NCBI RefSeq assembly: GCF_023091745.1 | Contig: NC_068928.1 | Coordinates: 12,480,001 to 12,544,000, forward strand | DNA length: 64,000 bases | From: Budorcas taxicolor | Lineage: Eukaryota; Chordata; Mammalia; Artiodactyla; Bovidae | Direction: 5' to 3' | Part shown: one piece after another, positions 1-11,736 of the stretch | Layout: each line of letters starts with the position of its first letter | How positions within the stretch are numbered: position 1 is the stretch's first letter | Program-made: the position numbers and the translations under genes | The notes under the pieces: generated by a model | Told to the model about the DNA's origin: nothing | The model's input: the letters and a program-made list of their open reading frames with translations, nothing else | The model's database searches: none

Positions 1-694
1 CCTTCAAATATGGAGTTACGGGCTGTTTATCTTGCAGAATGGGGCCTTGGAAATGCAGTGTTATGTTAACGACAGATAACACCTACTGGACCTGAGTGAA
101 AGGGCAGTCTAGTGACTTCTTGTTTACATTTCAGAAGCTCTGGAAATTAGAAGATTGCTTTTGGATACTATTTTAGCTACACTGTATATCAGCTTAATAA
201 AAATGAATAGTTTCCTTAAAGTATACCTTAACCTTTTTTTTTTTCAAAGGAGATGTATTAGCGGTAGCTTTTATTTTTGGCTTGTATCTCTATCTTTCTT
301 AAATAGAACACAAGCTTTCCCTTGAAGGCTTGACTCTAGTTAAATTGCATATATTATCTAAAGTATAATATACTTACCATACTTTATGGATAGTGAAAAT
401 TTTAGCAGATAAGTTCTACATTTCTTTACTTCAGTTCTTTATTTCATCTTAAGTTTGTGGCCGTGTATTCCTAAAAATGTATTCTAAATGCTTGGAGCAT
501 AGCATTAAAAAAAAAAAAACAACAACCAAATGGAAGGAGTTACAGTTTAGAGCATTTCAGAACTCAGAATATCTTCTCCAGTTTTTAAATTCTTTTTTCA
601 TGCTCTTCCTTTCCTTGCGTCATTCTGGAAACAGAATTAAAAGGCTTTTTTTTTTTTTTTTAAGTAAGAATTGTCTAAATTAAAATTGTCCTTA
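1..694. other. Intron sequence, nothing recognised
   Basis: AT-rich, with short A and T runs (511-520, 648-661). The short reading frames have no family resemblance. Confidence 0.6.
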
Positions 695-887
695 AGTGAA
701 GTTGCTCAGTCGTGTCTGACTCTTTGCGACCCCATGGACTGTAGCCTACCAGACTCCTCTGTCTATGGGATTTTCCAGGCAATAGTACTGGAGTGGATTG
801 CCATTTCCTTCTCCAGGGGATCTTCCCCACCCAGGGATCGAACCTGGGGCTCCCGCATTGTAGACGCTTTACCGTCTGAGCCACCTT
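695..887 (-). repeat. Bov-tA SINE
   Basis: Antisense copy of the ruminant tRNA-derived SINE. It starts with the GCTCAGTCGTGTCTGAC tail region and ends at the tRNA-like head (accgtctgagccacc). It is flanked by an imperfect short TSD, taaaattg and ttaaattg. Confidence 0.9.
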
Positions 888-1875
888 AGCTTTTAAATTG
901 TGGTAATACGATACAGTGGGTAAATTTCTTCCAATCCTTTTCTTTGAGTAGAGTTTGGCAGTTATAGTAGACTAAGCAGTTAGGTGATGTCAGAAAATTT
1001 TGTTGTGGATTCACGTTTTGAAGTGTGTCTTTGCTCATACATTCAGCAAATTTTTACTGAGCTTTGGCTACTTAGACATTGAAGGAACAGAGATGACTTG
1101 GTACCCCCTCTCTTATAACCTGGATCAATGCTCTCCACTGAAATATACAGTATATACTTTAAAGTGTATGTAGGACTATCCATGGGAGGTGGGAATAAAA
1201 TATTAGGAATTCCATTTTAAGGTGTTTTTTTTGGGTTTATTTGATAATGGGCATAATAACGTCTAAATGTTTTGTGTATTAAATTTATAAATAATTAACA
1301 CACAACATTTATTAAGTGCTACAGTACTATAGAAAGGTGTGCTGTGGGAATGCAAAGTATGTGGGAGTATTTGGTGACCTGGAAGTGCCCTGCCACCATA
1401 CTCATTTCATAGTATGTGCTCAATAATTGTTTGTTAAAGAATTTAGCACTTAAAGGTCATTGTGTTTGCTAGTGAAATAATTAAGCATGTAATAGTTGAA
1501 GATTGCAAAACTTCTCATTTTTCCTACCTACCAACCCTAATGTGCTCTAAGACATTGACTCTTCAACCAAGATTTTATCCTCCATGTTTTATAGTATTAA
1601 AATTAAATTTTCGTTAGTATTGTGCTAACCCTGATGTGATGTTAGCTGGTTTAGTGTAACATATCATTGTATAAATGGAAATTGAATTTCACAGTTGGTG
1701 CTTTCTGGGATGCACTGTTCTCTTTTATTAAGACACCAATTTTGCCTCTCAATATTTGCTAAATTTACCAGTGAACTCTCTAGCATTAGTGTGCAATGGT
1801 AGGTCTAGCCTTTTGCAAGTATGCCTCATCAACTGTTGTTATATGTAAAGGAGAAAAACAGAGCAGTTTTAAACA
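888..1875. other. Intron sequence; possible L2 tail at 1385-1445
   Basis: Mostly unassigned AT-rich sequence. Around 1385-1445 the pattern 'tatgtgctcaataattgttt' resembles an L2 3' end, weakly. Confidence 0.35.
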
Positions 1876-2215
1876 AAATTTATTTATTTGGCTGTACCAG
1901 GTCTTAGTTGCCGTGTGTGCACTCTAGATCAATATGTGGGCTCTAGATCCCTGACCAGACACTGAACCTACCCGCCTGCACTGGGGGGCTTCTCTGGTGG
2001 ATCAGATGCTAAAGAATCCGCCTGCAAGGTTGGAGACCTGGGTTCAATCCCTGGGTTGGGAAGATACCCTGGAGGAGGGCGTGGCAACCTACTCTCATAT
2101 TCTTGCCTGGAGAATCCCCATGGACAGAGGAGTCTGGTGGGCTACAGTCCATGGGGTCGCACCCCTGCATTGGGAGCATGGAGTCTTAGCCACTGGATCA
2201 GTTTGCTTATGTGTA
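1876..2215 (-). repeat. CHR-type SINE split by a younger SINE
   Basis: The left part, 1876-1985, starts 'tttatttatttggctgtacc'. The right part, 2164-2215, ends 'gagtcttagccactgga'. Together they form one antisense cetartiodactyl CHR-like tRNA SINE, interrupted at 1986-2163. Confidence 0.75.
1986..2163 (+). repeat. Bov-tA SINE nested in CHR SINE
   Basis: Sense copy: head ggcttctctggtggatcag, 'aaagaatccgcctgc', 'cttgcctggagaatcccc', 'ctacagtccatggggtcgca'. TSD cctgcactggg (1975-1985) and cctgcattggg (2164-2174). Confidence 0.9.
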
Positions 2216-2773
2216 GTTACCTAAGTAGTTACAAAGATACTGTTCTTCATAATCTCCAGTTTGACACTCCATATGGAGTGTCAGTGACAAAGAGGAGATA
2301 AATACACCAGTGAACCCTGGATTTGGGGGGGATGAGCAGAATGAGGTGACATCACTTGACTCTTAACGGCCTCCCCATTTACCAAACTGGACAGCTGTTG
2401 TTTGTTTTTTCTTGTTCATTGTTTGCCTTTGTGCTCGGTTAGTGAGACTTCACAGTGACAGCATTCAGGGTTGCCTTCCAAAAAGATGTGTAAGTTCCTT
2501 CGAGTTGGGAATATTGTGACCAGCCTATAGCCAGGTGTTTTCTCAGGAGACAGGGAAGGTTTTTGGCCCTTGATTTTATGATAGGTCACTGGAACAGTTA
2601 GGAACGTGACTATTTTTGTTGTTGTGGCTGTAGAAAATCTGTTTTTGGAGCACTAGAGTTTAATGCTGAGAGTTTAAACTCCATTGTTAGCCAGCTGCAG
2701 AGGTGGAGAGATACTTATTTATGAATTAAAAGTTGGTGGTTTGATAGCGGTACTGAGAAGGCTAAGATGGGAC
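2216..2773. other. Intron sequence, only a palindrome seen
   Basis: Apart from the palindrome at 2262-2283 nothing is recognised. No convincing exon or repeat. Confidence 0.5.
2262..2283. other. 22-bp perfect palindrome
   Basis: Half-site TGACACTCCAT is followed directly by its exact reverse complement, with no spacer. It lies just beyond a SINE cluster in sequence with no assigned repeat. Confidence 0.9.
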
Positions 2774-2785
2774 TGACAGTTCTTT

Positions 2786-2985
2786 TTAAAAATTGTATCT
2801 TAACATTTTAACAAATTACATTGGAGTATAGTTGGCTTATAATGTTGTGTTAGTTTCCAGGGAACAGCAAAGTCATTCAGTATTCATGTAGACATGTGTC
2901 TCTTCTTTCTCAGATCCCTGTCCCATTTAGGCTATTATAGGAGACTGAGTAGAGTTCTCTGTGCTATACAGTAGATCTTTGTTGA
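2786..2985 (-). repeat. L1 3' end, truncated, with TSD
   Basis: Antisense 3' end of a ruminant-type L1: 'ggagtatagttggcttataatg', later 'ctgtgctatacagtagatctt'. It is only 200 bp, and the left edge is a decayed poly-T (rc poly-A). Exact 12-bp TSD tgacagttcttt at 2774-2785 and 2986-2997. Confidence 0.85.
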
Positions 2986-2997
2986 TGACAGTTCTTT

Positions 2998-3639
2998 CCA
3001 TACGGTTTCCAGAAAGCGTGGCTTCTCTTTTCAGGGCTTGTTTATGCTTCTGTTTTTACCTTTTGGGCTTCATGATATTTGTTTAAATTGGGCCACCCAC
3101 TCAGCCTTTTTCCTTTCTTCTACTAAGAAGGAGCTCTTGGAGGTCAGAGGTAGATAGTTGATTACTGACCCCCAAACCTGACAAAACCAGCTTTATGAAA
3201 TTTACTATTATAGTCAGAGGCCTTCTGTTAGAAGATCCATCTATTCAAAGATGAAGGCCTTCCCTTGTCACCCATTTTTATTAGGAATTTAATATTAATA
3301 TAAAGCTCTCCTTATTTTAGAGAAATCCCATGTTTATCACTATCTTGTGAACAAGGTTCAGGAAAATTGATGGTGGTTGGAGTATTAGGAGCAAAACTGT
3401 GAGGTGTTACAGAGGAAGTTCTCCTTCTGTTTCATTTCTATAAAGTTAGATTGTGTTAACATCTTACCGCTTGCAGAAAAAAGCTTTTAAGGTCTGCTGT
3501 GGTGTCTTGCCTTTTCCTAATACCTTGTAAGAGTCTAGAGAGATTGCATTGTGAGACGGACTCTTGTATCAAGCTAGGCCTTGCCTAGTCTTCCATGTGA
3601 CAGTAAATGGCACCACTATTCCAACGTAGTTCCTAAAGC
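2998..3639. other. Intron sequence, nothing recognised
   Basis: No repeat, exon or RNA recognised. Confidence 0.5.
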
Positions 3640-4150
3640 TGAAAATCGATAGACATCCTCACTTCCTCTCTCACCATCTGACCGATCCTCTGGTCCCCAG
3701 TTCGAGTCTGCCGCCCAGTTTGTTGTCTAGTCCAGTCTGTTAACGTCTGCTCGCCTTCACCGCCACTACTCAGTGGCCATCATCTCTTGCCAGTTCACAT
3801 GGTTTCCTAGTTTTACATAGCAGCCAGTGTAATCATAACATTCAGACGGGATCCTGTCATCCCTTTCCTGTCAACCTGCTTTCCTCTCAGCTTGGAAAAA
3901 CTGTTTACAAATTTTCCCATGTCTGGCTCATTTTTCATGCCTGAAGTCCCAGCTCTGATTGCCTCAGATCAGCCTTCTCGTATCATCTTACGTGAAGTGG
4001 TCTTCTGTCAGTGTTGTGCTGTTCTGCACAGTTCACAACTTGTGATTGTTACATTTATTGTCAGTCATGATGCTGCATTCCCGGTACCAAGATAAGTTCA
4101 GTACCTGGTGTATTTTGTGCTCAGCAAATATTGCATGATTGGGTGAATAT
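3640..4150 (+). repeat. Old L2-like LINE 3' region
   Basis: Diverged match to the L2 3' segment: 'ccatcatctcttgcc', 'agcagccagtgtaatca', 'gatcctgtcatccc'. It ends with an L2-like terminus, 'tgctcagcaaatattgcatga'. Identified from memory and strongly decayed. Confidence 0.5.
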
Positions 4151-5516
4151 ATAAATGATGGAGAGAAGATTTGGAGAACCACATAATGTTTGTGGAGGGT
4201 AAAGAGTGAAGTGCTGACAGGGATGAGTATACTGAGCAATATGTCCATCCCAGAATTTCTTTTCCTTTCATCAACTTTGAAAAAAATTGCTAAAGGTTTT
4301 GAATCATAGTTAAAAACATGGAATCCTTAAAATTAATACATAATTTTGTGTGTTTAGTTCAGGTATTGAATAACGTACATTCCTGAGTAGTCATTGAGAG
4401 ACTAGAATGGCAGTCAGTATTGTGTTTATGAACGCTTAAGAATGTCTTTTAGTAATACATAGTATTTAGAAATTTTGTTCATGAAGTGATTTTTTTGGGA
4501 AAAGATTTATTTATTTTCAATTTATTTTTATACATTGATATTCATATACTTTTCATCCATAATGACAAATATCATTCTATTGCTGGATATGAGGTTAGAG
4601 TTGGGAACTTAAATGCTTCAAGTGTTGTACAGAGTTACTTTGGAAGCCGAGAATAAAATTCACATATAGAGCGTTCTCACTGGTTGTAAATAATCCAAAT
4701 GATTTTAAACTAAATTTTATGAATAGCTTTTAAAAAAAATTAGGATTACTTTTCTTACACTCCACAATAATGCCTTTCTTTTTCTTAGTGTTTTAGTTTT
4801 AATCTTTATCACAATGATATACGCACATAATTTAAAGTCAAATGATTTTATGGGGCTTGTTATGGAAACAATAGTACTGTTATTCTCTCTCCCAGTTTTC
4901 ATTTAGCCAGTTTTCCTCTAGTCATCAGCTAATACTTTGAACACTTTAAATTTATTAATTTGGTCCTTATGTCTTGAAATAATATTATGAGGACTTGGTT
5001 TTTTTTTTCTTTTTAGCACTGCTACCAGTTCCCAACACACACATATGTGCTCCTGTCCTCCCATTTTCTCTTCTTAGTGTGTGTATATTTTAATTTTGTT
5101 TAGAGATAGTTGTTAACTGTTTATATATTAGGCCTTTGTAAGTGCTCTTCTCAGCTAAGCTATTTAATATACTATTAATAGGATTACTTTCCTTTTCCTG
5201 TACACTTTATTTCCTCTTAAATATTCCCTTATTAATTGCTTTTATTTGTGTAGGTTTCTATTTACTGTAATTCAACCCCCAGAGTTGCCACCAAATGTTA
5301 AATCTATTCCATATGTTAATAGACCTCAGATGTTCACTCAGTTCACCATATTAGAAAAAAACATGTCCTGGAGCCTTCTGGCCTGCTCCAGTCTGTACGT
5401 TTTGCCCTTGCCCTTCGAGCCTCGTTGCTGTCCTGGAGATCCCCTCTGCTATCCTGTGTTGGATCCTGTTGTCTGTATACCTCCTTTCCTCTTTCTTGAT
5501 TTACCCTTCCATTTTG
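4151..5516. other. AT-rich intron sequence, unassigned
   Basis: No ruminant retroposon. Parts (4800-4910, 5240-5515) have the texture of very old LINE or LTR sequence but I cannot place them. The 107-codon frame at 5246-5569 runs into a SINE and is not supported as a gene. Confidence 0.45.
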
Positions 5517-5630
5517 GTGAGGCCACACCACACAGAATGTGGCATCTTAGTTTCTCAACCAGGGATTGAACCCGTGCCCCGCTGCAGTCAAGGCTTGGAG
5601 TCTTAACCACTGGACTGCCAGGGAAGGCCC
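5517..5630 (-). repeat. CHR-type SINE fragment
   Basis: Antisense: 'atcttagtttctcaaccagg', 'gattgaacccgtgcccc', 'cttaaccactggactgccag', 'ggaaggcc'. Confidence 0.85.
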
Positions 5631-5863
5631 TAAGCTGGTGCTTTCCTTAAAATTATTATTTCTCTAGTCTTTAGTGTCCGAGAGGCCTTCTATGTTTTAA
5701 TCAACTAATTATCTTGAAGTTCCTATTGAATAATCCTAACACTTAATCTCCAGTCACGTGGGTCTTAATTTAAGGCTCAGGGAAGATTCATTGCAGTCAT
5801 CAGTTAGAGAGAGGCTGGGGTGGAAGGAAGACATTGCCCTAGAATGGAGTTTTCATGATCATA

Positions 5864-6067
5864 TATGGTTCACTGGTAAAGAACCCACCTGCTAATACAG
5901 GAGACGTAAGAGATGTGAGTTCAGTCCCTGGGTCAGGAAGATTCCCCTCAAGAAGAAAATGGCAACTCACTCTAGTATTCCTGCCTGGGAGATCCCATGG
6001 ACAGGGAAGCCTGACAGACCACAGTCCAAGTAATTGCAGAATCAGACATGACTTAGCGACTAAATGA
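5864..6067 (+). repeat. Bov-tA SINE
   Basis: Sense copy: 'cactggtaaagaacccacct', 'ttcctgcctgggagatccca', 'atgacttagcgactaaatga', then an ACAACA/ACTACT tail. Confidence 0.85.
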
Positions 6068-6075
6068 CAACATAC

Positions 6076-6512
6076 CACTACTGCTAAGGTATAAAACTCC
6101 ACGAGGGTGGGACATGTATGTTTTACTCACTGCTGTATCCCTAGCACTTACACAGGGCCTATTATATATTAGCTACTCAATGTAGATTTTTTGTTTTTAA
6201 GAATTACTTACATATTTTTGATTGCACTGGGTCTTCGATGCTGTGCTGGGCCTTCTCTAGTTGTGACAAGCAGGAGCTACTCTTCATTGTGGTGCACGAG
6301 CTTCTCCTGTGGTGGCTTCTCTTGGGGAGCACAGGCTCTAGGTGCACAGGCTTCAGTAGTTGCGGCACATGGGCTTAGTTGCTCTGCGGCATGTAGAATC
6401 TTCCCGGAGGGGAATTGAACCCATGTGCCCTGCGTTGGCAGGCGGATTCTCACCCACTGTACTACCAGGGAAGTCCTCAATACATATTTGTTGAATGAGT
6501 GAATTGCATATC
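6076..6512 (+). repeat. L2 3' end split by a CHR SINE
   Basis: The left part resembles an L2 terminus ('ccacgagggtgggacatg', 'cactgctgtatccctagcac'). The right part, after the SINE, gives 'tacatatttgttgaatgagt'. Confidence 0.65.
6195..6477 (-). repeat. CHR-type SINE nested in L2
   Basis: Antisense: 'gcactgggtcttcgatgctg', 'gtggcttctcttggggagca', ending 'ctaccagggaagtcctc'. The L2 motif resumes directly after it. Confidence 0.85.
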
Positions 6513-7239
6513 AAAGCAATCTTTTCTAAAAACTAGATTGAATATTTAGAGGAAGCTTGGTTTGGATATATGTGTATGTGTGCCCAGAGACCTAAAACTC
6601 ATGTTTTCATATCTATAGTATATATGTATTTAAATGTATCTTTTACTTTATAAAAAGTGGTTAGTTGTATTAGGCATGTTATTATGTCATTTTTGGCTCT
6701 GCTTTAAAGTTGGTTTTGGAATCTGTTGGTGAGCAGCTGTGGCGGGAAACTGTGATGGGTTTAGAACAGTTGTTGGATTAATAAATCTGGTTTAGAGATT
6801 CTTTAGTTTATGTAAGCATCTATAAATGAAGTCTTTCACTGTGTGAAATTTTATAGATCAGAAGTTATTCATTTTGTCAGATGTTGACTCGACCTCTTTA
6901 AAGCTGATTATGGAAGGACAAATTGCCTATTCTTTATAAGTTTGGAGGTGTAGTAAGGAGGAATTACCTAATGGTGGATCCATTTTATATTGTCAAATCA
7001 CTGGTACCATCTTAGAGATTCAAATAGAAGTTGATGGGTGATTACCAAGCAAATATATTTAAATTACAAAGAAATAAGACATCATCTGAATGAACACTTG
7101 GCAGTGAATAACATCTCATAGAAAAATGTTCCATTTTGATTGGAGCATATTTCTTATTTCAGTAGAGTGCAACTTCTTTTTCTACAAATCTGCTTTTATA
7201 ATGCATATGTTTGCGATTTACCCATGGGCCCAGGCCAGA
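6513..7239. other. Intron sequence, nothing recognised
   Basis: AT-rich, unassigned. Confidence 0.5.
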
Positions 7240-8262
7240 AACCTAGTCATCAGCTGAGACTTTTCCTGTCTTTTCTCTGTTCACGTTTAATCAGTCACAG
7301 TGTCCCTTTGGTGCTGCCTTCTTATCTTCTGTTCCTTTTCCACCTTTAAAGTTGTTGCCTTAGAAAAGACCTTCATCTGTCTCCTGGACTATTAATCTCA
7401 TACCCATAATCCATTATTTATTTTTCCACCAGTATAGTCTTTCTGAAATTCTCAAGTGCCTTTCAATGGAAAGTACCTGTACCCTATGGTTTAAAGTCAG
7501 TCTAGCATGACAAGCACTCGTAGTTTCTGTGATTTGGTCCTTGCCTGAATACTTTTTGCCTTTGAAAATGCAGAGTACTTTCTTATCACTTACATATAGT
7601 TAAGTGCTCAAGTCTCACTGTACAGCTTGATGAAATTTTCGATGTGTACCCAAGTAACCACCATGTAAAATCTAGAAAAAGAACATTTCCCGCACCCCAC
7701 TAGGCTCCTTCCTGCCCTCTCCCAGTTGATAATACCCCTCAGAGGTAACCAGTGTTTTGACGTCTGTCACTGTAGAGTAGTTTTGCCTGTTTTTGAGTCT
7801 CATGTAAATAGGATCATGTAATATTTGCCTTTTTGTGCACAGTGAACTCATTTGTTAAAAAGTTGAGTGTAAACTCATTTTTAAGGCCAAATTTTAAGCC
7901 TTTTCTCTATGAAGTAAGTTCTTGAGAAGATTACTAGTGTCTTGAAATTAGGGTCAGTGTGTATTATTTTTATTTCTAGAAGCTGACGTAGAGGCTGGCA
8001 TGAGTTGATGTGCATTTTTCTTCCTGTACTAGCTCCCTCATCAGATCCTCATCCCTCAGAACTGAGCCCAGGCATCAGGTCCTCTGAGAAGCCTTCCCTG
8101 ATGCTGCTCCTACTTCCTCTCCTGCTGTAATGCCCTTTTACTGTAGTAGTTACTCCACTGCATCGCAGCTGCAGGTTTGTCACCTCTACTTTATGTTGAG
8201 TTCTGAAATGCTTGAGAATGAGAACTCTGGGATCTAGAGGTACCTGGCAGGGCTTATATTAA
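7240..8262 (+). repeat. Old L2 split by an L1 remnant
   Basis: 7240-7570 resembles the L2 segment upstream of its 3' end ('ccttcatctgtctcctggac', 'tggtttaaagtcagtctagc'). 7985-8262 resembles the continuation ('cagaactgagcccaggca', 'gagaagccttccctgatg', 'tgagaatgagaact'). The middle is assigned to L1 below. Confidence 0.5.
7590..7880 (-). repeat. Old L1 3' region
   Basis: Antisense L1M-type 3' pattern: 'acccaagtaaccaccatg', 'gtagttttgcctgttttt', 'catgtaaataggatcatg'. Decayed, with no TSD defined. Confidence 0.5.
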
Positions 8263-8535
8263 AATGTTCACAGAATGAATGGGCCAGCTTAGTGCCTTTT
8301 GAATTATGAAGAAAGCTGACAGAATAAAGCTAATAGTAATAATCTGATAAACTGTGTTTTTACAGGATAAATTATGGTTGTTTCATGACATTTATGCAAA
8401 TGCTTGAATGCTCCAGGGATATAAATATTTAAAATTGAGTTACAAACTGGCTCTAAACTAAAATTATCGGAATCCATGAAGCACTTCATAGAAAATATGA
8501 AGGAAAACAGAAACACAACCTTATGTGCAAGGACT

Positions 8536-8812
8536 GCTGCTGCTGCTGCTAAGTCGCTTCAGTTGTGTCCGACTCTGTGCGACCCCATAGATGGCAGCCC
8601 ACCAGGCTCCGCCGTCCCTGGCATTCTCCAGGCAAGAACACTGGAGTGGGTTGCCATTTCCTTCTCCAATGCATGAAAGTGAAAAGTGAAAGTGAAGTCG
8701 CTCAGTCTTGTCCAACTCTTCGCGATCCCATGGACTGCAGCCTACCAGGCTCCTCTGTCCATGGGATTTTCCAGGCAAGAGTACTGGAGTGGGGTGCCAT
8801 TGCCTTCTCTGA
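8536..8812 (-). repeat. BOV-A2 SINE (dimeric)
   Basis: Antisense two-unit SINE joined by 'gcatgaaagtgaaaagtgaa', with its (GCT)n tail on the left at 8536-8550. Perfect 12-bp TSD tgtgcaaggact at 8524-8535 and 8813-8824. Confidence 0.95.
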
Positions 8813-8824
8813 TGTGCAAGGACT

Positions 8825-9476
8825 AGTAGATTTCTAATTTGTGTTATAATTTGCACCTTTGATTAAGTTTGAATGCCCACTTTTTGCAGATGAGCAAAAA
8901 GTTTTAATGGTTCTGAGACACTCATATTTCTTATAAGTTGTAAATACTAGTATGAATAGATAAAAGGGAAAAGTCATGTCAGAAGTCCATGTAATTTTTA
9001 GGAATGTTTTCCATATGATTTACACAACTTGATATTACTCCTGCTTTAAAATTTTTAACTTCTCCATAATAAGCATTATCTGGGCTAATTGGTTGGTTCT
9101 CCTCCTTTCAAATTTCTGTCATTTGCCTGGGTGACGTTTTCTCTACTTTCATCTATTTTAATAATTTTATATTGTATGAAGTGTTGGACAAGCCTGATGA
9201 GGCTGGAGTATGAATGGTTTGTTCCCATTCTACTCATCTTTTTGGACTTCTAGACTTTGCCTAAATCTTCCTGTCTTCTTTAGAACATTACTTAACTATC
9301 CAGAGCTTACTACCCTTGAATTCCTGTGACTCTTAATTTGTATACTTATTATTTCAGTATCTTTACATATGTATGGTGGTGTTGTATGTGTATTAATTCA
9401 GTCTTCCTGCTAGAATGCAAGTTTCTCGAGGAGGAATCTTTTTTCAAAAAAAGTCACTTTGCACAGGTTCAGCATT
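8825..9476. other. Intron sequence, nothing recognised
   Basis: AT-rich, unassigned. Confidence 0.5.
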
Positions 9477-9676
9477 TCTTGGGTGATCTGGTGGCTAAGA
9501 CAGTAAAGAATCTGCCTGTAGTGTGGGAGACCAGGGTTCGATCCCTGGGTTGGAAGGATTCCCTGGAGGAGGGCATGGCAGCCCACTCCAGTATTCTTGC
9601 CTGGATAATCCCCATGGACAAAAGAGCCTGGTGGGGTCGCAGAGTCAGACACGACTCAGTGACTGAGTACACAGCA
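9477..9676 (+). repeat. Bov-tA SINE
   Basis: Sense copy: 'gacagtaaagaatctgcctg', 'ggttcgatccctgggttgg', 'gcagagtcagacacgactca'. Confidence 0.9.
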
Positions 9677-9776
9677 CAAGAGACCAGATGGTTATAGTCA
9701 TAGTGTCTTTACTTGATTATGATGTGTTGTACTTTATATAAAATCAGTAGTTATTTCTTAGTTTTTTTTTAAGATA

Positions 9777-9929
9777 CACACTTGGCCCTCTGTGTTCTGT
9801 GGGTTTGTGTCTGCTGATAAGGAGGACTGACTGTATTCATTGTACTGCTCCATTTAACGTAAAGGACTTGAGCATTTGTGGATTTTGGTATTCTGGAACC
9901 AGTCCCCCACAGATACCAAGGGACGACTG
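9777..9929 (-). mobile_element. Tigger-type MITE (MER2-like)
   Basis: Terminal inverted repeats resemble Tigger/MER2 ends. The left end contains 'cttggccctctgtg'; the right end is the complement of CAGTCGTCCCTTGGTATCTG. TA dinucleotides flank both sides (9775-9776, 9930-9931), as expected for Tc1/mariner-pogo insertion. At 153 bp it has no coding capacity. Confidence 0.75.
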
Positions 9930-10101
9930 TACCTTTTAAATTTCATTTCCTCATCTTTCATGTCTTTCCATTTCTTTCATGTCTTCATCTGAATGTTTAA
10001 ATAACATGTGGCTCATACCTCAAACTTTGTAGGAATGTAAGTGAAGGTTACAATTATAGGTCCAGGAGAACTATACTGCATAGCAGTTCAGCATGTGTTA
10101 G

Positions 10102-11736
10102 AAGAATTTATTAGAAGATAGGCACTTGAAGAGGTGGAAAGAATACACAGAAGAACTGTACAAAAAAGATCTTCATGACCAAGATAATCACGATGGTGCG
10201 ATCACTCACCTAGAGCCAGACATCCTGGAATATGAAGTCAAATGGGCCTTAGAAAGCATCACTATGAACAAAGCTAGTGGAGGTGATGGAATTCCAGTTG
10301 AGCTATTTCAAATCCTGGGAGATGATGCTGTGAAAGTGCTGCACTCAATATGCCAGCAAACTTGGAAAACTCAGCAGTGGCCACAGGACTGGAAAAGGTC
10401 AGTTTTCATTCCAATCCCAAAGAAAGGCAATGCCAAAGAAGGCTCAAACTACCGCACAATTGCACTCATCTCACACGCTAGTCAAGTAATGCTCAAAATT
10501 CTCCAAGCCAGGCTTCAGCAGTACGTGAAACTTCCAGATGTTCAAGCTGGTTTTAGAAAAGGCAGAGGAACCAGAGATCAAATTGCCAAATCCGCTGGAT
10601 CATGGAAAAAGCAAGAGAGTTCCAGAAAAACACCTATTTCTGCTTTATTGACTATGCCAAAGCCTTTGACTGTGTGGATCACTATAAACTGTGGAAAATT
10701 CTGAAAGAGAAGGGAATACCAGACCACCTGACTTGCCTCTTGAGAAACCTGTATGCAGGTCAGGAAGCAACAGTTAGAGCTGGACATGGAACAACAGACT
10801 GGTTCCAAATAGGAAAAGGAGTACGTCAAGGCTGTATATTGTCACCTTGCTTATTTAACTTCTATGCAGAGTACATCATGAGAAATGCTGGGCTGGAAGA
10901 AGCACAAGCTGGAATCAAGATTGCCAGGAGAAACATCAATAACCTCAGATATGCAGAGGACACCACCCTTAGGGCAGAAAGTGAAGAGGAACTAAAAAGC
11001 CTCTTGATGAAAATGAAAGAGGGGAGTGAAAAAGTTGGCTTAAAGCTCAACATTCAGAAAACGAAGATCATGGCATCTGGTGCCATCACTTCATGGGAAA
11101 TAGATGGGGAAACAGTGGAAACAGTGTCAGACTTTATTTTGGGAGGGCTCCAAAATCACTGCAGATGGTGACTGCAGCCATGAAATTAAAAGACGCTTAC
11201 TCCTTGGAAGGAAAGTTATGACCAATCTAGATGGCATATTCAAAAGCAGAGACATTACTTTGCCAACAAAGGTCCATCTAGTCAAGGCTATGGTTTTTCC
11301 TTTGGTCATGTATGGATGTGAGAGTTGGACTGTGAAGAAAGCTGAGCGCCGAAGAATTGATGCTTTTGAACTGTGGTGATGGAGGAGACTCTTGAGAGTC
11401 CCTTGGACTGCAAGGAGATCCAACCAGTCCATCCTAAAGGAAATCAGTCCTGGGTGTTCATTGGAAGGACTGATGCTAAAGCTGAAATTCCAGTACTTTG
11501 GCCACCTCATGCGAAGAGTTGACTCATTGGAAAAGACTCTGATGCTGGGAGGGATTGAGGGCAGGAGGAGAAGGGGACGACAGAGGATGAAATGGCTGGA
11601 TGGCATCACCGACTCGATGGACGTGAGTTTGAGTGAACTCCGGGAGTTGGTGATGGACAGGGAGGCCTGGAGTGCTGTGATTCATGGGGTCTCAAAGAGT
11701 TGGACATGACTGAGCGACTGAACTGACTGACTGATG
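10102..11736 (+). mobile_element. BovB LINE, 5'-truncated, 1.6 kb
   Basis: RTE-type LINE carrying the reverse transcriptase half of ORF2. Peptides seen in order: KKDLHDQDNHDGAITH, PKKGNAKEGSNYRTIALIS, the RT motif FIDYAKAFDCVDH, the catalytic box (YAED instead of YADD), IKRRLLLGRKVMTNLD, MYGCESWTVKKAE and the C-terminal VMDREAW. The upstream endonuclease half is absent. Confidence 0.95.
10126..11709 (+). pseudogene. BovB ORF2 remnant (reverse transcriptase)
   Basis: The frame is broken at least three times. A frameshift near 10588 separates the frame of 10126-10704 from that of 10602-11171. A second lies near 11145, where the FIFLGSK-like stretch is scrambled. A TGA at about 11377 replaces the expected Cys codon after ELW. 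The RT catalytic box reads YAED, with Glu codon GAG at 10956-10958. The element is dead by both truncation and mutation. BovB machinery normally nicks DNA with an upstream APE-type endonuclease and primes reverse transcription from the nick. Confidence 0.92.

Noticed and set aside
5246..5569. 107-codon open frame
   Set aside because: It ends inside an antisense CHR SINE, has no splice context and no recognisable domain.
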